This document shows positions 1-7,823 of a stretch of DNA of 9,024 nt, one piece after another. The notes under the pieces are model-generated. The model did no database searches. It had not been told where the DNA came from and was given only the letters and a program-made list of their open reading frames with translations. The stretch comes from Flavobacteriaceae bacterium (GTDB lineage: Bacteria > Bacteroidota > Bacteroidia > Flavobacteriales > Flavobacteriaceae): NCBI GenBank assembly GCA_023262245.1, contig JALRDC010000082.1, forward strand, positions 1 through 9,024, in the 5' to 3' direction. A program made the position numbers and the translations under genes. The stretch's first letter is position 1. Each line of letters opens with the position of its first letter.

Positions 1-14
1 GAGGATATGTTTTT

Positions 15-41
15 TTTGCTTAAAAAGAATCTTATAACTTG
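15..41 (+). promoter_or_regulatory. Weak candidate Bacteroidetes-type promoter before the first gene
   Basis: A TTTG at 15-18 could act as the -33 element. TAACTTG at 35-41 is one T short of the Bacteroidetes -7 consensus TAnnTTTG, and the spacer is 16 bp, slightly short. A small inverted repeat, CAGC at 42-45 and GCTG at 52-55, lies between it and the start codon at 63. A competing reading is that frame 1 is open from base 1 to a TAA at 46-48, so these bases could be the C-terminal tail of an upstream gene lying 14 bp before the first gene. The window is too short on this side to decide. Confidence 0.22.
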
Positions 42-62
42 CAGCTAAATTGCTGATATTTC

Positions 63-3000
63 ATGAGAACAAGTTCCTACTTTTCCTTTCTTGTTTTGAT
101 TATTCTTTGTGGATGTGAGTCCAATTCTACATCGGACAAACATTTCACACCACTCAGCCCTAAGGAAACCAATCTTTACTTTCAAAATAATTTAACCGAA
201 GGTCCGAATACCAATGTTTTATTATATGAATATTTCTACAATGGTGGAGGTGTTGCTCTAGCCGACTTTAATGGAGATGAAAAATTGGATCTCTACTTAA
301 CCTCCAATATGGAAGACAATAAAATGTATCTCAACAAGGGAAATTTTAAATTTGAAGATATTACAGAGATATCAAACACCCAAGGAAGAAGTGGTCCTTG
401 GAAAACAGGAGTTACAGCAGTAGACATTAATGGTGACAGCAGAATGGATCTATATGTTTGTTATTCGGGGATGGTAAAAGATAAAAAGCGAAAAAATCAA
501 TTATTTCTCAATATGGGAAATAACGCTGAGGGCATCCCTCAATTTACTGAAGTTGCTGGCTTATACGGTTTAGATAGTGAAGGCTACAGTAATCAAGGTT
601 ACTTTTTTGACTACGACCGGGATGGGGATTTAGACATGCTCCTATTAAATCACAACCCTAAGTCTTTACCCGTTTTAGGTGTTCCCAAGACGAAAGTTTT
701 GCTTAAAGAAGATCAACCCATGACAGGACTGCGTTTATTCGAACAAAAAAATCGCAGGTTTACTGATATTACCAGTCAAACAAACATCAACGGTTCCAGT
801 CTCTCCTACGGTTTGGGGATTGCACTTTCAGATTTTAACAATGACGGATGGATAGATTTCTACGTCAGTAATGATTATACAATCCCCGATTATTTATACA
901 TCAACGACCAAAATGGAGACTTTATAAACACGCTTCCTGAAAGCATGCCTCAAACCAGCCACTTCTCCATGGGAAATGACAGTGGAGACATAAATAATGA
1001 TGGTTTTATTGATCTAATGACACTGGACATGCTCCCTGAAGACAATAAACGCCAAAAATTACTTCAAGCACCCGATAATTATAATCTTTTTAATCTTAAT
1101 CTTAAAAGCGGCTTCCACTATCAGTACATGAGAAATATGTTACAGATAAACAATGGAAACGGCACCTTTAGTGAAGTTGGACAAATGATGGGGGTATCTA
1201 ATACCGATTGGAGTTGGGCAGCGCTATTTGCAGATTACGACAATGATGGATGGCAAGATCTCTTTGTAACCAACGGATATAAGAGAGACTATACCAATAG
1301 AGATTTTCTGAATTATATGGAAAAATTTATCGGTGAAAAAAATTCCAATTTAAAACGAGATGATGTTTTAGAAATCATTAACAACATGCCCGCTTCCAAT
1401 GTTGCTAACTACCTCTATCGCAACGATAAAGGGACCCGATTTAATGATGTAACAAAAGAATGGGGAATTTTAGATTATACCAATAGCAACGGAGCAGCCT
1501 ACGGTGATCTGGATGGAGATGGTGATCTTGACCTAATCGTGAACAATATTAACGCCCCCCTAGGTGTTTTCCGTAACAATACCAATGATTCAAAAAACTT
1601 TCTCCAAATAGCTCTTAAAGGTTCCGATAAAAATAGTTTAGCCCTGGGGAGCAAAGTAAGTATCTTCACAAAAAAAGGGCAACAAACAAAAGAACAATTC
1701 CCCAGTAGAGGATACTTATCTACTGTAAGTCCAAAGCTTCATTTTGGCTTAGACAAAGAACAAATAATTGATTCCTTGGTGGTAAATTGGCCGGATGGAA
1801 CTACTACTGTAAAAAAACAAGTAGCCGTTAATCAAAGGGTAACCTTAGAACAGAAAAATGCTCAGAAGAGAACAACGGAGCCAAAAAAAATCAATCCCTT
1901 ATTTACAAAACAAGAAACTACTTTAAAATTTACACACCGTGTTAAAAATGTATTGGACTTTGATCGTCAAAAATTATTACATTACCAACCCTCTTATGTT
2001 GGTCCTGCACTAATAAAAGGAGATTTAAATCAAGACCAAAGAGAAGATCTTCTTCTGGGCGGGGGACAGGACCAAGCTATAGAAATATGGTTGCAGCAAC
2101 CAAACGGTACTTTTAAACAAAAAACTTCTACTGTTTTTGTTAAAGATCAAGCGAGTATAACAACAGAAATGGCTTTATTAGACATCGATTCCGATGGAGA
2201 CTTAGACCTCTACGTAGCAAATGGAGGTTATCACAATTTAAAGTCAGACAGTCCTGTTCTTAAAGACCAACTCTATTTAAATAACGGGACGGGTTCCTTT
2301 GTTAGAGCAAAAGGCAAAAATTTTACAACCTCTGGGAGTGCCGCTATTGCCGCAAGTGATTTTAATCAGGACGGTACTATAGATCTTTTTGTAGCTGGTG
2401 CAGTAATCCCTGGAAGTTATCCCAATCGATATCCTAACAGCATCCTGCTCAATGATGGCAATGGAAATTTACTTCTAAATGAACACTTATCACAAAAGGT
2501 TAATGATGTTGAAGGTATTGTAAGAGATGCCTTGTGGACGGATTTAAATGCCGATGGAACCCAGGACCTTATTCTTGTAGGAGAATGGATGCCCATTACG
2601 GTATATCTAAACCTGGACGGTACTTTAAAAAAAGAGGAAAACTATTTTTCCAATACCAAAACTAAAAAAGGATGGTGGAACACCATAAGAGCAGCAGATT
2701 TAAATAAAGACGGTAAAGCAGACTTTATTGTTGGGAATGAGGGATTGAATAATCAATTTAACGCTTCTGAAAGCCAACCAATACAAATGCATTTTGATGA
2801 TTTTGATAAAAATGGTGCAGTAGATCCCATTCTTTCATATTTCATCCAAGGGACTTCTTATCCTCTAGCTACAAGAGACGAACTTTTAGCACAATGGGTC
2901 GCTTTAAAATCAGTCTACCCCTCTTATGAATCCTACGCCAATACAGAGTTAGAAAATTTATTAAAAGAACATAGGAGTGCTACAACTTTTCTCTGGGAAG

Positions 3001-3374
3001 CTTCCGAAATGGAATCAATTGTATTGTTAAGTTCCGATAAAGGAGGCTACGAATTAAAAGTGCTACCCGATGAAGTACAGAGAAGTCCGTTGACTTCTAT
3101 TTTAGTTCTCGACTTAAATTCGGATGGAAATCAGGATTTAATTTTAGCTGGAAACCGCTCTCAAAATGCCCTTAAAATTGGTAAAAATGAATCCAATTTT
3201 GGGACTGTGTTACTCGGTAATGGTCAAGGAGCCTTTGATCTTTTACCCAATCGTTTTAGCGGATTAAAATTAACAGGTGCTATTAGCGATCTTGTTGAAA
3301 TAAATGAGACCCTTTTTGTAGGACGCTGCGCACAAGAAATAAGTCTATACCAACGCAATCTTGATGAAAATTAA
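63..3374 (+). CDS. Large FG-GAP/VCBS repeat lipoprotein with central ASPIC/UnbV domain (CRTAC1-like)
   Basis: An 1103-residue exported protein that should fold mostly as beta-propellers. The N-terminus is a lipoprotein signal with lipobox L15-C16-G17-C18, so Cys18 is probably lipidated. Fourteen calcium-type loops of the form DxNxDGxxDL are visible. Seven lie between about residues 68 and 495 (first D68, seventh D482) and seven between about 654 and 1030 (D654 to D1017). Between the two sets, at about 512-597, is an ASPIC/UnbV domain with the typical GYLSTVSPKLHFGL and VNWPDGT signatures. The thirteenth loop is degenerate (DFDKNGAVD). FG-GAP loops bind calcium in integrin-like propellers; the role of ASPIC/UnbV is not well established, so no enzymatic function is claimed. 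The ATG at 63 directly precedes the signal sequence. No type IX secretion C-terminal domain is evident. The gene overlaps the haloperoxidase gene by 11 bp, suggesting translational coupling. It is probably attached to the outer membrane, possibly at the surface, as a binding or scaffold partner; that role is inferred. Confidence 0.93.
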   Translation: MRTSSYFSFLVLIILCGCESNSTSDKHFTPLSPKETNLYFQNNLTEGPNTNVLLYEYFYNGGGVALADFNGDEKLDLYLTSNMEDNKMYLNKGNFKFEDITEISNTQGRSGPWKTGVTAVDINGDSRMDLYVCYSGMVKDKKRKNQLFLNMGNNAEGIPQFTEVAGLYGLDSEGYSNQGYFFDYDRDGDLDMLLLNHNPKSLPVLGVPKTKVLLKEDQPMTGLRLFEQKNRRFTDITSQTNINGSSLSYGLGIALSDFNNDGWIDFYVSNDYTIPDYLYINDQNGDFINTLPESMPQTSHFSMGNDSGDINNDGFIDLMTLDMLPEDNKRQKLLQAPDNYNLFNLNLKSGFHYQYMRNMLQINNGNGTFSEVGQMMGVSNTDWSWAALFADYDNDGWQDLFVTNGYKRDYTNRDFLNYMEKFIGEKNSNLKRDDVLEIINNMPASNVANYLYRNDKGTRFNDVTKEWGILDYTNSNGAAYGDLDGDGDLDLIVNNINAPLGVFRNNTNDSKNFLQIALKGSDKNSLALGSKVSIFTKKGQQTKEQFPSRGYLSTVSPKLHFGLDKEQIIDSLVVNWPDGTTTVKKQVAVNQRVTLEQKNAQKRTTEPKKINPLFTKQETTLKFTHRVKNVLDFDRQKLLHYQPSYVGPALIKGDLNQDQREDLLLGGGQDQAIEIWLQQPNGTFKQKTSTVFVKDQASITTEMALLDIDSDGDLDLYVANGGYHNLKSDSPVLKDQLYLNNGTGSFVRAKGKNFTTSGSAAIAASDFNQDGTIDLFVAGAVIPGSYPNRYPNSILLNDGNGNLLLNEHLSQKVNDVEGIVRDALWTDLNADGTQDLILVGEWMPITVYLNLDGTLKKEENYFSNTKTKKGWWNTIRAADLNKDGKADFIVGNEGLNNQFNASESQPIQMHFDDFDKNGAVDPILSYFIQGTSYPLATRDELLAQWVALKSVYPSYESYANTELENLLKEHRSATTFLWEASEMESIVLLSSDKGGYELKVLPDEVQRSPLTSILVLDLNSDGNQDLILAGNRSQNALKIGKNESNFGTVLLGNGQGAFDLLPNRFSGLKLTGAISDLVEINETLFVGRCAQEISLYQRNLDEN

Positions 3375-4710
3375 ATTTCTTTCTCTTTTTAAAAGTTTCC
3401 TAGTTTTACTTCTAGGTTTGATGCTAATACAATGCAGTGTTCTTCCCGACCATATTCCTGATCATGAAATAGCCGCACAATGGGCTGACATGACCTTGTA
3501 TGTTACCAAAAATACTCCTGCTAACTCCCCTACTTTTGCCTCTCGTTGTTTAGGTTATATGGGGTTAGCACAATATGAGGCAGTAGTTCATGGAGACGCA
3601 TCACATCAATCTTTAGCTGGACAACTCAATGAGCTTTACACGCTCCCTTTACCCAATGCAAACCAAAATTACAATTGGTTGATGGTTCTAAACCGTTCAC
3701 AGAGTACACTTCTGAAGTCCATCTATCTTCAAACATCAGATGAGAACAAACTAAAAATTGATTCTTTGGAACAAAGAATTCACAAAATTTTACTCAAATC
3801 CACTGACAGGGCTAATACAAAAAGATCCATCACTTATGCAGATTCACTTGCAAATCATCTTTTTGAATGGTCTAAAACAGATGGAGGACATCGGGGCTAT
3901 CTCAAAAACTTTGACCCAGACTATCATAGAGATTCATTTCCTGGTTCTTGGAAACCTCCATTGTTTGCGCAGTCTTTCAGTCATAATCCTTTGCACCATT
4001 TTTGGGGTGAAAACAGAACCTTTTCACCATTAAACAAAAACTTACCGCTCCCCACTTTTATTTCTTATGATCCTTCGGAAGGCAGTTCTTATTACCAAGA
4101 ATTTATGGCCGTTTATGAAAAAGAGCGCAACTTGACCGAAGAGGAAAAAGAAGCAGCCATCTGGTGGAGTGATGACCCAGATGTAACCTTCAGTCCTGGT
4201 GGACATTTATATTATATAGCGCAAGCCCTTGTAAGGATGAACAAACCAGATTTAATAACAGCTACCAAAACTTTTGCAATGGTGGGAATGTCAGTTGCTG
4301 ATGCTTTTATAAAATGTTGGAAATGGAAATATCATTTCTTCTCAGAGCGACCCAATACTTTTATACCAGAATTCATAGACCAAAAATGGGAATCCTTCTG
4401 GCCAGATCCCCCTTTTCCGGCCTTCCCGTCCGGTCATGCTATTCAAGCTGCTGCTGCTGCTCGAGCATTACAAGCTACCTTTAACAATAAGACCTTTTTT
4501 ATTGACAGTGCTCATGTCGGGAGAGAACGTGATCATGTGCGCAATGTAGAATTTAAAGCACGCTCCTATCCTACCCTTTGGAGTGTCGCAGTTGAAACCG
4601 CAGAATCTCGTTTTTACGGAGGCATTCATACACCTCAAGACAATAAGATAGGTTTAGAACAAGGAGTCATTGTTGCTCAAAACATCATCAACCTCAAATG
4701 GGAAAAGTAA
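3364..4710 (+). CDS. Vanadium-dependent haloperoxidase-family protein (PAP2 fold), exported
   Basis: A 448-residue protein, numbered from the ATG at 3364. Family members use vanadate and H2O2 to oxidise chloride, bromide or iodide to hypohalous species. The three active-site blocks are complete: K322-x6-R329-P330, P355-S356-G357-H358, and S415-R416-x3-G420-x-H422-x3-D426. By spacing these match Lys353, Arg360, Ser402, Gly403, His404, Arg490 and His496 of the Curvularia chloroperoxidase. The halide-pocket residues Trp350, Pro395, Pro396 and Phe397 of that enzyme also have equivalents (W319, P349, P350, F351). The N-terminus is a hydrophobic signal ending L21-I22-Q23-C24, a probable but atypical lipobox. 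A TTG one codon upstream is possible, but ATG is preferred. The gene starts inside the 3' end of the previous gene, and the next starts 4 bp after its stop. Halide specificity cannot be read from these residues; flavobacterial iodoperoxidases such as those of Zobellia belong to this family. A related phosphatase activity is the main alternative. Confidence 0.92.
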   Translation: MKIKFLSLFKSFLVLLLGLMLIQCSVLPDHIPDHEIAAQWADMTLYVTKNTPANSPTFASRCLGYMGLAQYEAVVHGDASHQSLAGQLNELYTLPLPNANQNYNWLMVLNRSQSTLLKSIYLQTSDENKLKIDSLEQRIHKILLKSTDRANTKRSITYADSLANHLFEWSKTDGGHRGYLKNFDPDYHRDSFPGSWKPPLFAQSFSHNPLHHFWGENRTFSPLNKNLPLPTFISYDPSEGSSYYQEFMAVYEKERNLTEEEKEAAIWWSDDPDVTFSPGGHLYYIAQALVRMNKPDLITATKTFAMVGMSVADAFIKCWKWKYHFFSERPNTFIPEFIDQKWESFWPDPPFPAFPSGHAIQAAAAARALQATFNNKTFFIDSAHVGRERDHVRNVEFKARSYPTLWSVAVETAESRFYGGIHTPQDNKIGLEQGVIVAQNIINLKWEK

Positions 4711-4714
4711 TTTT

Positions 4715-6400
4715 ATGTACCGCCTAATTTGTATTGCAATACTTTGCTTGAACCCTTTACTTTTGAAAAGTCAAGGGTTCGTAGATCATACCCAAGCTGC
4801 AGGGGTAGATCACTTTTTTGAAGTTTATGAAGGGATGTTTGGAGGAGGAGTAGCCGTATTAGATTATAACAATGATGGCTATGAAGACCTTTATCTAACA
4901 GGGGGAATGCAAGAAGATCAACTCCTGGAAAATTTAAAAGACGGTACTTTTAAAAACGTTTTTCATCAAGCTAATTTAAAAGTTGCATTGGGGTTTGTAA
5001 CCCAAGGAGTTGCAACGGCAGATTTTAATCGCGATGGATGGATGGACTTGTTCATCACGACAATCACCACCAAAGGATCAAAAAAGACCATCCCTCGAGC
5101 TCAAAATTTAATCTTTATCAATCAAGGGGATGGAAGTTTTCTAGAAAAGAGTAAATCTTTCGGTATCTCAGAAAACGAATCCTTTAGTACGGGAATTGCC
5201 ATCGGGGATTTTAACCTGGATGGATATCCAGACGTTTATGTAGGAAATTATTTTACAGACTACGACGGAGGACTTAAAGAAATTAGCGATGCAACCATAG
5301 TGAATGCCGGTAAAACAGCAAAAGGATATTTATATGAAAACAAAGGCGGTGAGAAATTCGTTGAAGTTTCCAAAAAGTATAAACTAGACCATAGAGGATT
5401 CAGTTTTGGTGGAATTTTTACCGATTTTGATAATGATCACGACCTTGACCTTATTGTAAATAATGATTTTGGATACAAAGCGAAGCCAAATTATCTTTTG
5501 GAAAACAGGTACCCAAAAAAAGAATTTCGCTACGTTGAAAAGGACTACCAAATGGATTTGAGAATCAATGCAATGGGAGGTGCTACGGCAGATATTAATG
5601 CTGACGGGTATTTGGATTATTTTATTACCAATATTCGTTTCAATCGCTTTATGATACAACAACCTGAAGAAAAGATCTTTGAAGATCAAGCAGAGGCATT
5701 GGGGACTCAATTTTTTACAATTAGTTGGGGGGCAAATTTTAATGATTTTGATCAAGATGGAGACATGGATCTTTTTGTATCAAATGGAGACTTAAATCCC
5801 AATTGTGTTCCCATGTACAATTTTTATTTCGAAAATAATCAGGGGCGTTATACAGAAGAAAGTTCAAAAATGGGACTAAAAGATTATGGGATAGGCAGAG
5901 GATCAGTTGTCTTTGATTTGGAAAATGATGGTGACATGGATCTTTTGGTGGTTTCTCAAAAACCTATACGGCCCTATGGCCCCCCTTCCATCACTAGATT
6001 GTACAAAAACGAAGCAACCGTAGGGAACTACCTTCAGGTCAAACTAAAGGGTAATGCTTCTACTCTGTCTGCCTTTGGTGCACGCATTCAAGTTTATTCC
6101 GATTCGCTTTACATAAATCACGAAATTGATGGAGGAAACACCTCCCATATCTCCCACAACAGTAGAATAGCACATTTTGGGTTGGGAGAGAGAGAAAAAA
6201 TAGACTCTCTTAAGGTAACTTGGCCTGGAGGTGTAAATCAAACGTTGTATCAGTTAGTACCCAATCAAAGATTGGAAATAGAGGAACTCACCCCCTTTAA
6301 AAAAACAAGTGACTGGTCTTATAAATGGGTTTTAGGATCGCTCCTTTTAAGTTTACTCTTTCTCTTTTTGAAATATAGAAAGATCCTACTTCCGAATTAA
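4715..6400 (+). CDS. Secreted FG-GAP/ASPIC-UnbV (CRTAC1-like) protein with C-terminal membrane anchor
   Basis: A 561-residue protein. The ATG at 4715 is chosen because a signal peptide follows at once (M1 to about S19, hydrophobic core with LLLKSQ at the end). A TTG at 4670 would extend the frame into the haloperoxidase gene and bury that signal. Seven calcium-type loops, such as DYNNDGYEDL and DFDQDGDMDL, run from about residue 50 to 415. An ASPIC/UnbV domain follows at about 439-524, with HFGLG at 487-491 and a VTWPGG motif after it. The layout matches one half of the first gene's protein plus its ASPIC domain, so the two are related by domain family. Residues 538-552 form a leucine-rich hydrophobic segment followed by the basic tail KYRK and six or fewer further residues, which suggests an inner-membrane anchor with the propeller in the periplasm. 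It probably shares a transcript with the haloperoxidase gene. Its molecular function is unknown; binding or complex assembly is inferred. Confidence 0.92.
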   Translation: MYRLICIAILCLNPLLLKSQGFVDHTQAAGVDHFFEVYEGMFGGGVAVLDYNNDGYEDLYLTGGMQEDQLLENLKDGTFKNVFHQANLKVALGFVTQGVATADFNRDGWMDLFITTITTKGSKKTIPRAQNLIFINQGDGSFLEKSKSFGISENESFSTGIAIGDFNLDGYPDVYVGNYFTDYDGGLKEISDATIVNAGKTAKGYLYENKGGEKFVEVSKKYKLDHRGFSFGGIFTDFDNDHDLDLIVNNDFGYKAKPNYLLENRYPKKEFRYVEKDYQMDLRINAMGGATADINADGYLDYFITNIRFNRFMIQQPEEKIFEDQAEALGTQFFTISWGANFNDFDQDGDMDLFVSNGDLNPNCVPMYNFYFENNQGRYTEESSKMGLKDYGIGRGSVVFDLENDGDMDLLVVSQKPIRPYGPPSITRLYKNEATVGNYLQVKLKGNASTLSAFGARIQVYSDSLYINHEIDGGNTSHISHNSRIAHFGLGEREKIDSLKVTWPGGVNQTLYQLVPNQRLEIEELTPFKKTSDWSYKWVLGSLLLSLLFLFLKYRKILLPN

Positions 6401-6429
6401 TTTGTTATCTTAACATTGCTATACTGAAA

Positions 6430-7635
6430 ATGAAAATGATGATGCCGAAAAATACATTCCTCTTGATTCCTTTATTATTCGTGTATTGTTGTCAAACCAC
6501 TCCGGTTGAGGAAGATTTATACTTTAGATTAAGGACTGAAATCTATCCAAATGAAGGGGGTAGCATTGCTTTAAAAGACGGTCTTTACAAGTCTAATACA
6601 TTACGAACCATACATGCTAAACCCAATGATGGATGGGTTTTTGACCGTTGGGAAGGTATCATTGCTGGAATGAACAACCCTACAGATATCATTTTTTATG
6701 GAGATCATGATATACGCGCAGTTTTTGTTAAAGACACTTTTAATATTAGAACGCTTGCAGGAGGAAAAGGCAAAGGATTTGGAATGAATCAATTCAATTA
6801 TCCCACGGGTATTGCTTATGATCAGGAAGAAAATCTGTACGTCAGTGACATGCATAACCACAGAGTTCAAAAATGGATGAAAGGTGCCACAGTTGGAATT
6901 ACAGTTGCCGGAGGAAATGATTATGGTCGCGCAGCAAACCAATTGAATGAACCCGGAAAAATAGCTGTTGATCCTCTAGGTACACTTTATATAGCTGATA
7001 CGGAAAACCATCGCATACAAAAATGGTACAATGGGGCTTCTGAAGGAGAGACAGTTGCTGGTGGAAATGGAGCGGGACCTAATCTAAACCAATTGGATAC
7101 TCCTTATGGAATTGCTTTAAATAATGACGGGCTTCTTTATGTTTCTGAAATAGATAATCACAGAATTGTTCGTTGGGATCACGGCGCTAAAGAAGGAGTG
7201 GTTGTAGCAGGAGGAAATGGTAGAGGCATGAATGCTGATCAGTTGGCCTACCCTATGGGAATTGCTGTAGATAAAAACAACAATCTTTATGTTGCCGATA
7301 CCTATAATCATAGAGTACAGCTTTGGACCCCTGGTGCCAAAGAAGGAATAACGCTACTTAGTGCTCAAAATTCAGAACTGCAAAGTTTTAACTATTTTAC
7401 TGGAATCACAATTGATCAAAGTAACAAACTGTACCTCTCTGATTATGAAAACAGAAGAATCGTTGAATTTGATATAGAAAATAAAAAACTAAAGATTGTA
7501 GCTGGAGGTAATGAGGATGGCGATGGCCCCAACCAGTTTTCTCACCCCTTTCAACTCATTTCAAAAACCAATGATTTTATTTTGGTTGCGGATGCCAAAA
7601 ATAACCGCATTCAAAAATGGAAACTTGAGGAATAG
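6430..7635 (+). CDS. NHL-repeat beta-propeller lipoprotein with N-terminal InlB-type repeat domain
   Basis: A 401-residue exported protein. The start region is ATG AAA ATG ATG ATG, so any of four ATGs (6430, 6436, 6439, 6442) could be used; the first is taken. A hydrophobic signal ends in VYCC at 18-21, so Cys20 or Cys21 is probably lipidated, though the lipobox is atypical. Residues 36-100 resemble a divergent InlB B-repeat (G68-W-V-F, W74-E-G76, A97-V-F99). Six NHL repeats then run from about 108 to 401. Each carries a proline or hydrophobic GIA/GIT strand, a LYVSD/LYVAD strand and an NHRIQKW-like strand. The first five blades begin exactly 50 residues apart (positions 111, 161, 211, 261, 311) and the sixth at 359. 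Blade five has lost the AGGN opening. Six NHL blades are enough to close a propeller. Such propellers usually bind ligands or proteins, though some are enzymes; no catalytic set is recognised. It lies 29 bp after the previous stop with no clear promoter between, so it probably ends the operon. Confidence 0.92.
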   Translation: MKMMMPKNTFLLIPLLFVYCCQTTPVEEDLYFRLRTEIYPNEGGSIALKDGLYKSNTLRTIHAKPNDGWVFDRWEGIIAGMNNPTDIIFYGDHDIRAVFVKDTFNIRTLAGGKGKGFGMNQFNYPTGIAYDQEENLYVSDMHNHRVQKWMKGATVGITVAGGNDYGRAANQLNEPGKIAVDPLGTLYIADTENHRIQKWYNGASEGETVAGGNGAGPNLNQLDTPYGIALNNDGLLYVSEIDNHRIVRWDHGAKEGVVVAGGNGRGMNADQLAYPMGIAVDKNNNLYVADTYNHRVQLWTPGAKEGITLLSAQNSELQSFNYFTGITIDQSNKLYLSDYENRRIVEFDIENKKLKIVAGGNEDGDGPNQFSHPFQLISKTNDFILVADAKNNRIQKWKLEE

Positions 7636-7694
7636 ATGAAATTTCCTACAAAATTCTGACATTCCTAAATAGCTAAAAAGTCAATTCTTCCTAA

Positions 7695-7726
7695 AGTTTT
7701 AAAAAAATGTTAAACTATTAATTTTT
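7695..7726 (+). terminator. Weak candidate terminator after the NHL gene
   Basis: AGTTTTAA at 7695-7702 can pair with TTAAACT at 7710-7716, with one bulged T, and a run of five T follows at 7722-7726. The stem has only one or two G-C pairs and would be unstable, so this is a poor intrinsic terminator. It is listed because it sits 59 bp after the last stop of the presumed operon, where termination would be expected. Confidence 0.18.
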
Positions 7727-7780
7727 CCCCAGAACATAATTTTATTAGGCTCTTGGTGTTCCACACTCTGAAATACTGCC

Positions 7781-7815
7781 TTTCTAGAAATTTTTTCTTT
7801 AAGAGTTAAAGAGAA
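7781..7815. repeat. Palindrome and adjacent inverted repeat, possible regulatory site
   Basis: TTTCTAGAAA at 7781-7790 is a perfect 10-bp palindrome. A second inverted repeat follows: TCTTTAA at 7796-7802 and TTAAAGA at 7806-7812 around a GAG loop. It extends to 10 positions per arm (7793-7802 and 7806-7815) if one U-G wobble is allowed. It lies about 90 bp upstream of the candidate promoter of the SusC-like gene and is not followed by a T-run, so an operator or mRNA structure is likelier than a terminator. Chance is possible in DNA this rich in A and T. Confidence 0.3.
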
Positions 7816-7823
7816 TTTATATT

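Noticed and set aside
3758..4033. 91-codon + strand frame inside the haloperoxidase gene
   Set aside because: It lies wholly within a gene with clear family motifs, shows no recognisable domain and has no start context of its own.
4670..4714. Upstream TTG start for the second ASPIC gene
   Set aside because: It would add 15 residues in front of a normal signal peptide and overlap the haloperoxidase gene; the ATG at 4715 fits better.
5384..5755. 123-codon - strand frame opposite the second ASPIC gene
   Set aside because: It is antisense to repeated calcium-loop codons; its isoleucine- and lysine-rich product looks like a complement artefact.
6044..6241. 65-codon - strand frame opposite the ASPIC domain
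   Set aside because: It is antisense to a conserved domain, short and without motifs.
6365..6404. Promoter before the NHL gene (TTTG at 6367-6370 and TTAATTTG at 6397-6404)
   Set aside because: The spacer of 26 bp is too long and the -7 element has the A replaced by T; read-through from the upstream genes is simpler.
6601..7311. Two - strand frames (6601-6942 and 7117-7311) opposite the NHL gene
   Set aside because: They are antisense to the InlB/NHL coding repeats, without domains or promoters.
3364..7635. Type IX secretion substrates
   Set aside because: None of the four complete proteins, including the one from 63, ends in a recognisable type IX C-terminal sorting domain.
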